Source: Allosalinactinospora lopnorensis (GTDB taxonomy: Bacteria > Actinomycetota > Actinomycetes > Streptosporangiales > Streptosporangiaceae). From it: a DNA stretch of 64,000 nt. The translations under genes were made by a program, and so were the position numbers. Positions 18,552 through 26,902 of this stretch are shown piece after piece. Each line of letters opens with the position of its first letter. The first letter of the stretch is position 1. The notes below the pieces were generated by a model, which was not told where the DNA came from, searched no databases, and saw nothing but the letters and a program-made list of their open reading frames with translations. The stretch spans positions 123,282 through 187,281 of the forward strand of contig NZ_LAJC01000002.1 in assembly GCF_000981225.1 (NCBI RefSeq). The letters run 5' to 3'.

Positions 18552-19913
18552 GTGGCCACCACCACTGCGTCACGATCCCTGAACCCGCTGCGCAGATGGT
18601 CCCTGCTGACCAGGTTCGCCGGACTCACCGGTGTCGCGCAGCTGCTGCTGCTCACCCAGCTGGCCTTCAATCTGGGGTTCTATCTTGTCGTGCCGTTCCT
18701 GGCGGTTCATCTCGCCGAAGACCTCGCCATGGCCGGGTGGGCGATCGGGGTGGTGCTGGGCGTGCGGACGTTCAGCCAGCAGGGGCTGTTCGTGGTCGGC
18801 GGTGCGCTCGCCGACAGATTCGGCACCCGCCCCGTGGTGCTGACCGGATGCGCGGTCCGCGTCGCCGGTTTCGTCGTGCTCGCCTTCGCTCCGAGCTTCC
18901 CGGTCGTGCTGCTCGGAGCGGTCCTGACCGGGTTCGCCGGCGCGCTGTTCTCCCCGGCGGTGGAGGCGGCACTGGCAGGGGAGGGCGCGGAGCTGGAGCG
19001 GCGCGGCGCGATGACCCGGGCCGAGGTCTTCGGGCTGTTCGCGATCTGCGGCGAGGCGGGCGCGGTCACCGGCCCATTGCTGGGGGCGGCGCTGCTCACC
19101 GTTGACTTCTCGCTGACCTGCATGGTCGCCGCCGCAGTGTTCGTGGTCATCCTGTTCGGCCATTACCGGCTGCTGCCGGCGGCCCTTGGCCGCGGTCCCG
19201 GCGAGGCTGTGCTGAGCGGGTGGGCCGAGGTGCTGCGCAACCGGGTGTTTCTTGTTTTCGCGTTCGGCTACAGTGCGTACCTCGTGAGCTACAACCAGCT
19301 GTATCTCGCCCTGCCGGTGGAGCTGGAGAGGGCCACGGGCGGCCAGTGGGCCCTCGGCTGGATGTTCGCCCTCGCCTCGATCCTGATCGTGGCGGGGCAG
19401 CTTCCGCTGGCCGCATGGGCGCGTACCCGGCTGGGCGCCGCCCGCGCGCTCCCGCTGGGGTTCGGCCTGCTCGCGACGGCGTTCACAGTGGTCTCGGCGA
19501 GCGCGCCCGCCGAGCCGCCGCCCGGACTGTTCGCACTGGCCCCGGCCATCGCGCTGGTGACGTTCCTGACATTCGGCCAGATGCTGGCCGTGCCCGTTGC
19601 CCAGGATCTCGTTCCGCGCCTGGCGGGCGAACAGCGACTGGGCAGCCACTTCGGCTTCCTGTCCTCGATGGGCGGGCTCGCGGTGCTGGCGGGCAGCACC
19701 GGCGTTGGGGCACTGCTGGACCGCGCCTCCACCCCCGGGCCCGATGCCGCGCTGCCCTGGATGGTCATGGCCGTACTGCCGGCGATGGGCGGGATCGTTC
19801 TGTGGGTGATCGCCCGGAGGCACCCGCCCATCGTGGTTGAAAACGGTTTTCAATATCATAGGGTCTTGTCCTCGATGTCCCCCGATGAAAAGGACGCTTG
19901 CTCATGCAGCTAG
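18552..19913 (+). CDS. MFS exporter, probable metallophore efflux (CntE-like role)
   Basis: 453 aa, GTG start preceded by GGAGG at 18537-18541. About twelve hydrophobic segments and the MFS loop motif GGALADRFGTRPVVL are visible. In staphylopine loci an MFS protein (CntE) exports the freshly made chelator, and this gene sits in the same place, between ATPases and binding protein. Its last codons overlap the start of the binding-protein gene by 10 bp, and the third Zur-like box lies inside its 3' coding end. The last 20 or so residues (after ARRHPP) look unlike a normal tail, as if shaped by that box. Confidence 0.82.
   Translation: MATTTASRSLNPLRRWSLLTRFAGLTGVAQLLLLTQLAFNLGFYLVVPFLAVHLAEDLAMAGWAIGVVLGVRTFSQQGLFVVGGALADRFGTRPVVLTGCAVRVAGFVVLAFAPSFPVVLLGAVLTGFAGALFSPAVEAALAGEGAELERRGAMTRAEVFGLFAICGEAGAVTGPLLGAALLTVDFSLTCMVAAAVFVVILFGHYRLLPAALGRGPGEAVLSGWAEVLRNRVFLVFAFGYSAYLVSYNQLYLALPVELERATGGQWALGWMFALASILIVAGQLPLAAWARTRLGAARALPLGFGLLATAFTVVSASAPAEPPPGLFALAPAIALVTFLTFGQMLAVPVAQDLVPRLAGEQRLGSHFGFLSSMGGLAVLAGSTGVGALLDRASTPGPDAALPWMVMAVLPAMGGIVLWVIARRHPPIVVENGFQYHRVLSSMSPDEKDACSCS
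19837..19853. promoter_or_regulatory. Third Zur-like palindrome, inside the MFS 3' end before the binding protein
   Basis: TTGAAAACGGTTTTCAA is a near-perfect palindrome; its core TGAAAACGGTTTTCA differs from the Zur consensus only at the centre. It lies 51 bp before the ATG at 19904, implying a second metal-controlled promoter for the binding protein and permease. Confidence 0.65.
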
Positions 19914-21394
19914 TTCGCTCATTCCCGGCCGAGGTACTGGGAGCGGCGGCCGCCCTCGGCCTGCTCACGACCGGTTGCTTCAGCGGCGGCGATGGCGGTG
20001 ACGACGGCAGGCTCGACATGGCGCTGGCCTTCCCCCCGGTCAAGCAGATGTCGCCCTACAGCGACGACGCCGCTCTGCTCGGCAGGGTGGGAGCTGCGGA
20101 GCCCCTCATAACCCTGGACGACGACGGCGCACCGCGGCCGTTGCTGGCCGAGGACTGGGAGCAGGCGGACGACGACACCTGGGAGCTGACGCTGCGCGAC
20201 GACGTCACCTTCCAGAACGGAACCGAGATGACCGCCGAGCACGTCGCCGACGCGCTCGGCTGCGCGACCGAGGCCAGTCCCCTGCCCCGCGCCCTGGCCG
20301 GCACCGAGCTGACGGCCGAGGCTGACGGCCGGCACGCCCTGACCATCGACACCGGAAACCCCGATCCGGTCCTTCCGCAGCGACTCTCCTCGCCCGAGCT
20401 GGCCATCCTGGCCCCGGAAGCCTACGAGGAGGACCCCGGCACCCCCGACCCCAAGGGCACGGGGACCGGCCCGTTCGAGCTGTCCGAGGTCGACGGCGGT
20501 ACAGCCACGCTGGAGGCATACGACGGCTACTGGAGCGGCGAGCCCCAGGCGACCGGCATCGACGTGCGGTTCGTGGAGGACTCCGCGAGTCGCGTGGGCG
20601 CCCTGCGCGCCGGAGAGGCGGACATCGTCGACGCCGTTCCGGTCGCGGAGCTGGAGAACATCACCGAACAGAATCTGGTCGAGGTGCAGCTCCCTCGCAC
20701 GGTCGGGATGTTCCTGAACAACGACGAAGGGGTCTTCACCGATCCCGAGCTTCGGGCGGCCGCGGCGGCCGCGGTCGACAGCGACCCCATCGTCGAGGGG
20801 ATCTACGAAGGCCGCGCCGACCCGGTCGAGGGGATCTACGGGCCGGTCAGCGACTGGAGCGAGGACCGCCCCGACGTCGACCCGGAAGCCGAGCCCGGTG
20901 ACCCCGACGGCGCGGGGATCACCCTCGCCACCTACTCCGACCGCGCGGAGCTGCCCGAGGCGGCCTCCGCGGTGGCCGAGGATCTGCGCGAGGCCGGGTT
21001 CGAGGTCGACATCGCCGTCCAGGAGTTCGCCACCATGGAGACCGACCTGATGGAGGGCGAGTTCGACGCCGTCATCGGCACCCGCTCCTACCTGCTCGAG
21101 ACCAACGATCCGATCGCCTACCTCGCCTCCGACTGGGGCTGCGACGGCAGTTACAACCTCGCCCGGTTCTGCGATGCCGAGGTGGACGAGAGGATCGCGG
21201 AGGCCGCGGGCGAGACCGACGTCGAGCAGCGCCTCCGGGCCGCCGTGGAGATCGAGGCCGACATCCTCGCCACGCACTCCTTCGTGCCGCTGGCCGCCGA
21301 ACGCGCCCGTATCGGCGTGGCCGAAGACGTCGAGGGCGTCGCCGAGGACCCGCTGGAGCGCACCATAGTGACCGCAGGGACCCGCACATCGTGA
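19904..21394 (+). CDS. ABC transporter substrate-binding lipoprotein (CntA/NikA/OppA family)
   Basis: 496 aa from ATG 19904, with AAAAGGA at 19888-19894 as ribosome-binding site. A lipoprotein signal peptide ends LLTTGC (Cys about residue 25). The SBP_bac_5 fold is visible: RPLLAEDWEQADDDTWELTLRDDVTFQNGTEMTAEHVADAL, GTGPFELSEVDGGTATLEAYDGYWSG, and the domain-swap segment around GMFLNNDEGVFTDPELRAAAAAAVDSDPIVEGIY. The family takes up peptides, nickel chelates or opine metallophores; the Zur-like boxes and neighbouring chelator enzyme favour a metal-metallophore complex. It overlaps the permease gene by GTGA. Confidence 0.87.
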   Translation: MQLVRSFPAEVLGAAAALGLLTTGCFSGGDGGDDGRLDMALAFPPVKQMSPYSDDAALLGRVGAAEPLITLDDDGAPRPLLAEDWEQADDDTWELTLRDDVTFQNGTEMTAEHVADALGCATEASPLPRALAGTELTAEADGRHALTIDTGNPDPVLPQRLSSPELAILAPEAYEEDPGTPDPKGTGTGPFELSEVDGGTATLEAYDGYWSGEPQATGIDVRFVEDSASRVGALRAGEADIVDAVPVAELENITEQNLVEVQLPRTVGMFLNNDEGVFTDPELRAAAAAAVDSDPIVEGIYEGRADPVEGIYGPVSDWSEDRPDVDPEAEPGDPDGAGITLATYSDRAELPEAASAVAEDLREAGFEVDIAVQEFATMETDLMEGEFDAVIGTRSYLLETNDPIAYLASDWGCDGSYNLARFCDAEVDERIAEAAGETDVEQRLRAAVEIEADILATHSFVPLAAERARIGVAEDVEGVAEDPLERTIVTAGTRTS

Positions 21395-23145
21395 CGGCAT
21401 CGGCGACGGGGCGCGCTCCCCGGCGCCTCGGACCGCACCCGGGCCGGCTGCGGGCCCCGTTCGTCGCCTTCGCCTCGTGCACCGGACTCGCGTTCCTCGT
21501 CGGGGCGCTGCCCTGGCTCAGCGGGGACGACCCAGCGCAGACGGTGCTGCGGGCGCGGGCGGCCGAACGCGGGGCCGATCCGGAGGCGCTTCAGTCGATC
21601 CGGGAGGAGCTGGACCTCCCCGCCGACCCGGTCAGCGGAACGCTGAGCTGGCTCGGCGGGGCGGTACGCGGCGACCTCGGGGTCTCGTGGGTGTCGGGAG
21701 CCCCGATCGCCCCGGACATCGCGAGCGCGCTGGGGGTCTCGGCCTCGCTCGCCTCCTTCGCGGCGGCGGTCGCGCTGGCCACCGGGATCCTGGTGCTGCT
21801 GCCGGTGCTGCTGCGGGCGGTCCGCACCGGCCGCGCGGGCGGCCGCGGCGCCGATGTCACCGGGGCGCTCCTGGCTTCGGTCCCGGACTTCCTGCTGGCC
21901 TCGGTGTTTCTCGCCGTCGTCGCTGTGCGGTGGGACATGGCGCCTACGTCGGGGTGGGAGGGGCCGGCGCACGCCGTCCTTCCCGCGCTCGCCCTCGGGC
22001 TGCCCGCGGGCGGTCTCCTCAGCCGGGTTCTCGCCGGGGCCCTGGCCGCGGCGCTGGCCGAGAGCTGGGTGCGTACCTGGCGCGCGATCGGGTTCGCGCC
22101 GGCCACGATGGCCGTGGCGCTGCTGCAGCGCACCCTCGCCGTCGCCCTGCCGCAGGTGATGCTGGTGTTCGCCGGGCTCCTGGGTGCCTCCGTCATGGTG
22201 GAGACCGTGTTCGCCGTCCCCGGTCTGGGGCATACCGCGCTTGTCGCGACCCTTGCCCAGGACCTGCCGAAGGTGCAGGGAGCCGTCGCGGCGCTGGTCC
22301 TCGTTGGGCTGCTCGCCGGCGGTGCCGGTATCGCGGCGCACCGGGCACTGATGGGGCCCGCGCTCGCCGCCTCCGGGCTTACGCCCGCTGTGGCGATCAC
22401 GCCGGCGGCCCGGCGGCTGCCCCTCGTGATCGGTGGAGCGCTGCTGCTGGCGATCGCGGTGGGCCTGGCGCGCGACCCGGAGGCGATCACGCTGGCGGCG
22501 CGCCTGGAGGCGCCATCGGCGGCCCACCCCCTGGGAACCGACTCCCTGGGGCGGGATCTGCTGGCCCGTTTCGGCCACGGCGCGCTGCTCAGTGCCGGCG
22601 CGGGAGTGGCGGTGAGCCTCACCGCGCTGGTCGTCGGGGCGGTTCTCGGTGTCCTCGGAAAGCGCGCGCAGGCGGGGGCGGCCGATGTGCTCAACGCGCT
22701 GCCGCCGGTCCTGGTGGGTGTCCTGGTGGCGGCGGCGGTCGGTCCCAGCCCGGCCGGGGCCGTCGCGGCGGTCGCACTCGTGGCCTGGATCCCGATCGCG
22801 GTGCACGCCCGCACCTTGGCGGCGGAGGTGCGGGCCTCCGGCTACCACCAGGCGGCGATCGCCGGGGGAGCGGGAAGGGCGTGGCTCCTGCGGCGGCACC
22901 TGCTGCCTTCGGTCCTGCCCGCTGTGTCGCGGCACGCGCTGATGCGGATCCCGCACAATACGCTCGCGCTGGCAGGGCTGAGCTTCCTCGGTCTGGGCGC
23001 CCCGCACGACTCCCCCGAATGGGGGGCCATGCTGGCCGAGTCCATCCGGTACGTGGAACGCGCCCCCTGGACCGTGGCGGTCCCCGCGCTCGGTCTCGCC
23101 CTGCTCGGCGTCGTCGCCAGCCTTGTCCGCACCGAACGGCGGTGA
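21391..23145 (+). CDS. Fused double ABC permease (CntB-CntC/OppB-OppC in one chain)
   Basis: 584 aa, GTG start overlapping the binding-protein stop. The first half is OppB-like (short periplasmic loop with RAAERGADPEALQSIREELDLPADP, then GDLGVSW, and an EAA-type loop around RTWRAIGFAPATMAVALLQRTLAVALPQ). From about residue 330 a second, OppC-like half follows, with HPLGTDSLGRDLLARFGHGALLS and a second EAA loop AAIAGGAGRAWLLRRHLLPSVLPAVSRHALMRIPHNTLALAGLSFLGLG. Normally these are two proteins that form the membrane pore. The fusion is continuous with no stop, so one chain makes the whole channel. Confidence 0.88.
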   Translation: MTASATGRAPRRLGPHPGRLRAPFVAFASCTGLAFLVGALPWLSGDDPAQTVLRARAAERGADPEALQSIREELDLPADPVSGTLSWLGGAVRGDLGVSWVSGAPIAPDIASALGVSASLASFAAAVALATGILVLLPVLLRAVRTGRAGGRGADVTGALLASVPDFLLASVFLAVVAVRWDMAPTSGWEGPAHAVLPALALGLPAGGLLSRVLAGALAAALAESWVRTWRAIGFAPATMAVALLQRTLAVALPQVMLVFAGLLGASVMVETVFAVPGLGHTALVATLAQDLPKVQGAVAALVLVGLLAGGAGIAAHRALMGPALAASGLTPAVAITPAARRLPLVIGGALLLAIAVGLARDPEAITLAARLEAPSAAHPLGTDSLGRDLLARFGHGALLSAGAGVAVSLTALVVGAVLGVLGKRAQAGAADVLNALPPVLVGVLVAAAVGPSPAGAVAAVALVAWIPIAVHARTLAAEVRASGYHQAAIAGGAGRAWLLRRHLLPSVLPAVSRHALMRIPHNTLALAGLSFLGLGAPHDSPEWGAMLAESIRYVERAPWTVAVPALGLALLGVVASLVRTERR

Positions 23146-23411
23146 GATCAAAGGCGCGAGACCGCGGAGCGCTGCGGGAGGGGCGCCTCTCAATCGCCGA
23201 TGCGCCGGGTAAGCGGATCCGGTCGGGCAGGCGGGAGGCCATGGGGAGTTCCGGGGGATGGAACTGATTGTGATCTACGACGTAAAGGCGGTGCTTCATG
23301 CGTTCCCATTCCTACCTCTAAGGAACCGTCCCCCCGACCCACCCATCCCACTCTTGAACCATTAACCGGGAACACTCTCTGCCATCTGGTGTACCGCGAA
23401 CGTCTCCGGAA
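23146..23411. other. Intergenic region downstream of the metallophore transporter
   Basis: 266 bp with no recognisable gene and an AT-richer middle. It contains ATCTACGACGTAAAGGC at 23273-23289, almost identical to a motif at 40152-40168. No clear terminator hairpin follows the permease stop. Confidence 0.4.
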
Positions 23412-23831
23412 GTGACCAGAGCTATGAACTACGGTCCAGGATCGGGCCTGCCTCCCAGCGGGGGATGGGGACCTCCGCCCCCGCCAGGGAGTGGTGGAGG
23501 TTTCCCGCCTCCTCCACCGCCCCCGCCGCCTCCCGGACCGAGCGGGCGCGGCGCGCAGCAGCCGGCCGGTATGGGTAACGCTATCGCCGCGCTGGTCGCC
23601 AGCATCGTCACGCTCTGCCTGTGCTGGATCTTCGCGCTCCCCGCGCTGGTGCTGTCGATCATCGGTATGGTGCTGGCGAACGACAACTCCTCCGCTTCGC
23701 GCGGATGCACGCTGGCCGCGTGGGCCCTGCTCGCCGTCGGCCTCGTTCTCGGCGTCGCCTACTTCGCCCTCCACGGCGCCGTGCTCTTCTCGGACGCCTT
23801 CGGGGTCACCCTTCCAGGGCCACCGCGATGA
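23412..23831 (+). CDS. Small DUF4190-type membrane protein with proline-rich N-terminus
   Basis: 139 aa from GTG 23412; ATG 23424 (MNYGPGSGLPP) is an alternative start. The first 45 residues are Gly/Pro-rich with a run of ten prolines, probably disordered and cytosolic. Two membrane segments follow: GNAIAALVASIVTLCLCWIFALPALVLSIIGMVLANDN and CTLAAWALLAVGLVLGVAYFALHG, the DUF4190 arrangement common in actinobacteria. Function is unknown. The 3' end overlaps the convergent peptidase-like gene by 26 bp. Confidence 0.75.
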   Translation: MTRAMNYGPGSGLPPSGGWGPPPPPGSGGGFPPPPPPPPPPGPSGRGAQQPAGMGNAIAALVASIVTLCLCWIFALPALVLSIIGMVLANDNSSASRGCTLAAWALLAVGLVLGVAYFALHGAVLFSDAFGVTLPGPPR

Positions 23832-24930
23832 TCGCGCGGAGCTGGTCGAGGATGTCGGCGCGGTCGCGCTCGAAGGGCCGACAACTGAGCGCGACCGGGT
23901 TTTCGGCGCCGAGTTCGAGAGTCGGGGTGTGGATGTGCCCGGCGGGGATGGTGCGTCCGGTGGCGTCGCGCAGCCGGGTGTTGCGGTACGCGATCTCGTT
24001 GGAGAAGTAGTTGCCGCCCGCGCGGGCCTGGGAACCGGACGTGGGCCCCTGGGCGCGGACCACCGGAGCCTCGTGGCCCGCGGGAATTTCGGTGACCTCG
24101 GTGATCTGGTGGATCGGGAAGCGTCCGCCGGCGCGTTCGACGATGGCCTGCCGGGGGAGTGTCGACGGGCTCCACTGCGGACGCAGGAAAGGGGGAGGCA
24201 GGTCGCCGGGGATCGGTATGGGGCCGGGAGCGTGGTGGCGTTCGTTGTCGGGGGCGTCACCGCGCCACGCGCCGCTGTAGGCATCCAGGCCGAACTCCGC
24301 CTTGGATCCCTCACCGAGGGTGATCACGGCGTCGACGGCCGCGGCCGGGGCCGTGTACTGGGGGAACAAGGTGCGTTCGACGATTCCGTCGCTGAAGTCG
24401 CGCCAACGGACAGGGAAGACCGCGGTGCGGACCACGGCGGTGTACCCGCTGATGTCGAAGGTCGCGCCATCCAGGGCGAGCGCGGACGCGCCCGACGGGT
24501 TCGAACGGCGGATGTCCTCGTCGAGGCGGTCGGGGTCGAACCCGGTAACGATGACCCGTAGCAACCGGTCGTCGGGCGGGAACACCAGGTCCTCATGGCC
24601 GCGTGAGGCGTGCTCGAGCCGGGTCAGCAGGCTCCGGCGCTCCTCGTCGCCGAGGTCGAAGGCCGGTCGCCAGGATCGCAACCGGGCGCTCAACGTCAAC
24701 CGGGCCCAGTACAGCGGGCGGTCGTCGGCGGTCTCCTGGCGGACGGCCTCGGTCCAGAGTCGTCGTCCGTGCGAGGTGACGACTCTGGCGGCCTCCGCCA
24801 GATCTCCGGCGGAGGCCAGATCGGCGGAGAACAGCGGAGCCGCCGCGGCGAACCCGGAACGGCGCAGGACGGCCTGCGGAACCTCTAGCTCGGCGCGGGC
24901 CTCCTCGGCTGTCAGGGCGATGTCGTTCAT
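23806..24930 (-). CDS. Pyroglutamyl-peptidase (C15)-like protein lacking the catalytic Cys
   Basis: 374 aa from ATG 24930; the open frame upstream has no family similarity. The family part begins about residue 115 with RLLRVIVTGFDPDRLDEDIRRSNPSGASALALDG, matching the VTGFxPF...NPS motif of pyrrolidone carboxyl peptidases, and continues through FPVRWRDFSDGIVERTLFPQ and ITLGEGSK (Glu region). At the position of the GxYxCN nucleophile motif it reads GNYFSNEIAYRN, with Ser in place of Cys. The N-terminal 110 residues are helical and specific to the longer actinobacterial version. Either this subfamily uses another nucleophile or it is not a peptidase. No signal peptide. Confidence 0.7.
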   Translation of the reverse strand: MNDIALTAEEARAELEVPQAVLRRSGFAAAAPLFSADLASAGDLAEAARVVTSHGRRLWTEAVRQETADDRPLYWARLTLSARLRSWRPAFDLGDEERRSLLTRLEHASRGHEDLVFPPDDRLLRVIVTGFDPDRLDEDIRRSNPSGASALALDGATFDISGYTAVVRTAVFPVRWRDFSDGIVERTLFPQYTAPAAAVDAVITLGEGSKAEFGLDAYSGAWRGDAPDNERHHAPGPIPIPGDLPPPFLRPQWSPSTLPRQAIVERAGGRFPIHQITEVTEIPAGHEAPVVRAQGPTSGSQARAGGNYFSNEIAYRNTRLRDATGRTIPAGHIHTPTLELGAENPVALSCRPFERDRADILDQLRAIIAVALEG

Positions 24931-25122
24931 CGTGTCCAGTCCGGGTCGTCGGGCGGGGGAGGGAGCGGGCGGTGCGGATTTTACCTGGGCCGGGGGCAGG
25001 ACGCGTCGCGGCCGTTCGCCGGTGCCGGGCGGCGGGCGGTTAGCGGCCCGCGGGGAAGGGAACGTGAACCCCTGCCTAGCAAGGTTGTGTCCGCAGACCC
25101 CTCTCAACGGAGAGAGCAGCTC

Positions 25123-26655
25123 ATGCCCACGATCCCCGCCACCGACGAGATCAGCGACCGCGCTACCGCTGCTCTTGAGCGTTGCGGTGCCGACCGCCCG
25201 GCGGAAATAACAGCGACCGGACAGCTCTTCGCCCGCACCCCTATAACGGGTGGATCGCTGCTGCCGTTGGCCCGCGCCGCCGACAGTGATGTCGATCATG
25301 CCGTCTCCGCCGCCCACCAGGCCTTTCGGTCCACCTGGCAGCACACTCCCGCTCCCGAGCGCGGGGCGCTGGTGCGGCGTCTGGGCGAACTCCTCCGGGA
25401 GCACAAGTACGATCTCGCCGACCTCGTCACCATCGAGGCGGGCAAGATCCGCTCCGAGGCGGCGGGCGAAGTCCAGGAGATGATCGACATCTGCGACTTC
25501 GCGCTCGGGCTGTCGCGGCAGCTGTACGGGCGCACGATGGCCTCCGAACGTCCCGGGCACCGGTTGATGGAGACCTGGCATCCTCTCGGTGTCGTCGGTG
25601 TCATCACCGCGTTCAACTTCCCCGTCGCCGTGTGGGCATGGAACACGGCTGTCGCGCTGGTGTGCGGTGACACCGTGGTGTGGAAGCCGTCCGAGCTGAC
25701 CCCTCTGACGGCGCTGGCCTGCGACGCGCTGCTGAGCCGGGCGGCCTCCGATGTCGGGGCTCCCGCGGACGTGCACCGGCTGGTCCTCGGCGAACGGGAG
25801 GTGGCGGAGCGCCTCGTCGACGATCCGCGGGTCGCGCTGGTCTCCGCCACGGGGTCCGTGCGCATGGGGCGGCAGGTGGGCCCGCGCGTCGCCTCCCGCC
25901 TGGGCCGTTGCCTCCTCGAACTGGGCGGGAACAATGCCGCTGTCGTCACCTCGTCGGCGGATCTGGACCTCGCGGTCCGCGGTACCGTGTTCGCCGCCGC
26001 CGGGACAGCGGGGCAGCGGTGCACGAGCCTGCGTCGGCTGATCGTGCACGAGGATGTCGCCGACGCACTCGTCGGCCGGATCGTGGACGCTTACGGCCAG
26101 CTGCGTATCGGTGACCCCTTCGACGAGGACACCCTGGTCGGGCCGCTTGTCGGAGAGCAGGCGCTCACCGCCATGCGCAACGCGCTCGCCCGGGCGACCG
26201 CCGATGGCGGAACGGTGCTGGTCGGCGGGAGCCGCTGTTTGGAGAAGGAGGCGCCGGACGCCTATTACGCGGAACCCGCGGTCGTGCGGATGCCGGCCCA
26301 GACCGAGATCGTTCGGGAGGAGACGTTCGCGCCGATCCTATACGTCATGACGTACAGGACATTCGACGAGGCGATCGAACTGCACAACGGTGTCTCGCAG
26401 GGACTCTCCAGCGCCGTGTTCACCCGGGACCAGCGCGAGGCGGAGCGGTTCCTGTCGCTGTCCGACTGCGGGATCGTGAACGTGAACATCGGGACGTCCG
26501 GCGCCGAGATCGGCGGGGCGTTCGGCGGAGAGAAGGACACCGGCGGCGGCCGGGAGTCGGGCTCCGACGCCTGGAAGGCCTACATGCGCCGGGCGACGAA
26601 CACGGTGAACTACTCGGAGGAGCTGCCGCTGGCGCAGGGAGTGCGCTTCCTCTAG
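25123..26655 (+). CDS. pcd: ALDH7-type semialdehyde dehydrogenase (L-piperidine-6-carboxylate dehydrogenase-like)
   Basis: 510 aa from ATG 25123, preceded by ACGGAGAGAG. NAD-dependent oxidation of alpha-aminoadipate semialdehyde/piperidine-6-carboxylate to alpha-aminoadipate is the known role of the closest subgroup. Seen: GVVGVITAFNFPVAVWAWNTAVALVCGDTVVWKPSE, SATGSVRMGRQVG, catalytic Glu in CLLELGGNN, catalytic Cys in TAGQRCTSLRRL, EETFAPILYV, and the diagnostic GTSGAEIGGAFGGEKDTGGGRESGSDAWKAYMRR. Usually linked to lysine 6-aminotransferase in lysine breakdown or beta-lactam precursor supply; that gene is not in the window. A strong hairpin follows the stop. Confidence 0.9.
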   Translation: MPTIPATDEISDRATAALERCGADRPAEITATGQLFARTPITGGSLLPLARAADSDVDHAVSAAHQAFRSTWQHTPAPERGALVRRLGELLREHKYDLADLVTIEAGKIRSEAAGEVQEMIDICDFALGLSRQLYGRTMASERPGHRLMETWHPLGVVGVITAFNFPVAVWAWNTAVALVCGDTVVWKPSELTPLTALACDALLSRAASDVGAPADVHRLVLGEREVAERLVDDPRVALVSATGSVRMGRQVGPRVASRLGRCLLELGGNNAAVVTSSADLDLAVRGTVFAAAGTAGQRCTSLRRLIVHEDVADALVGRIVDAYGQLRIGDPFDEDTLVGPLVGEQALTAMRNALARATADGGTVLVGGSRCLEKEAPDAYYAEPAVVRMPAQTEIVREETFAPILYVMTYRTFDEAIELHNGVSQGLSSAVFTRDQREAERFLSLSDCGIVNVNIGTSGAEIGGAFGGEKDTGGGRESGSDAWKAYMRRATNTVNYSEELPLAQGVRFL

Positions 26656-26673
26656 AGGCCGGGAAACAAAAAG

Positions 26674-26711
26674 AGGTAGTGCCGCCGGGAGGGGGAGCGG
26701 CGGCACTACCT
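26674..26711 (+). terminator. Strong hairpin terminator after the ALDH gene
   Basis: Perfect 13-bp arms AGGTAGTGCCGCC (26674-26686) and GGCGGCACTACCT (26699-26711) with a 12-nt loop, 19 bp after the stop codon. There is no U-run. Confidence 0.85.
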
Positions 26712-26902
26712 GCGAGTAACACTACTGCTCTCGCGGAGTCCTGACCATGCCCTCGGAGGTATCCGACGCACCAAATGCGGGCATTTCTCCGGATGTGTCG
26801 GCCGACTCCGGCCAAAGTTTGTGCTAAACGACGAGTGGCGATCTTTGCCCTGTTCGCTATCGGCGCAGCACGGAGGGGCATCGGCCTGCTTTGCAGGGCG
26901 TT

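Noticed and set aside
23806..26049. A 747-codon minus-strand frame
   Set aside because: Only the part below 24930 resembles a protein family; the upper part is antisense to the ALDH gene and rich in Arg/Gly.
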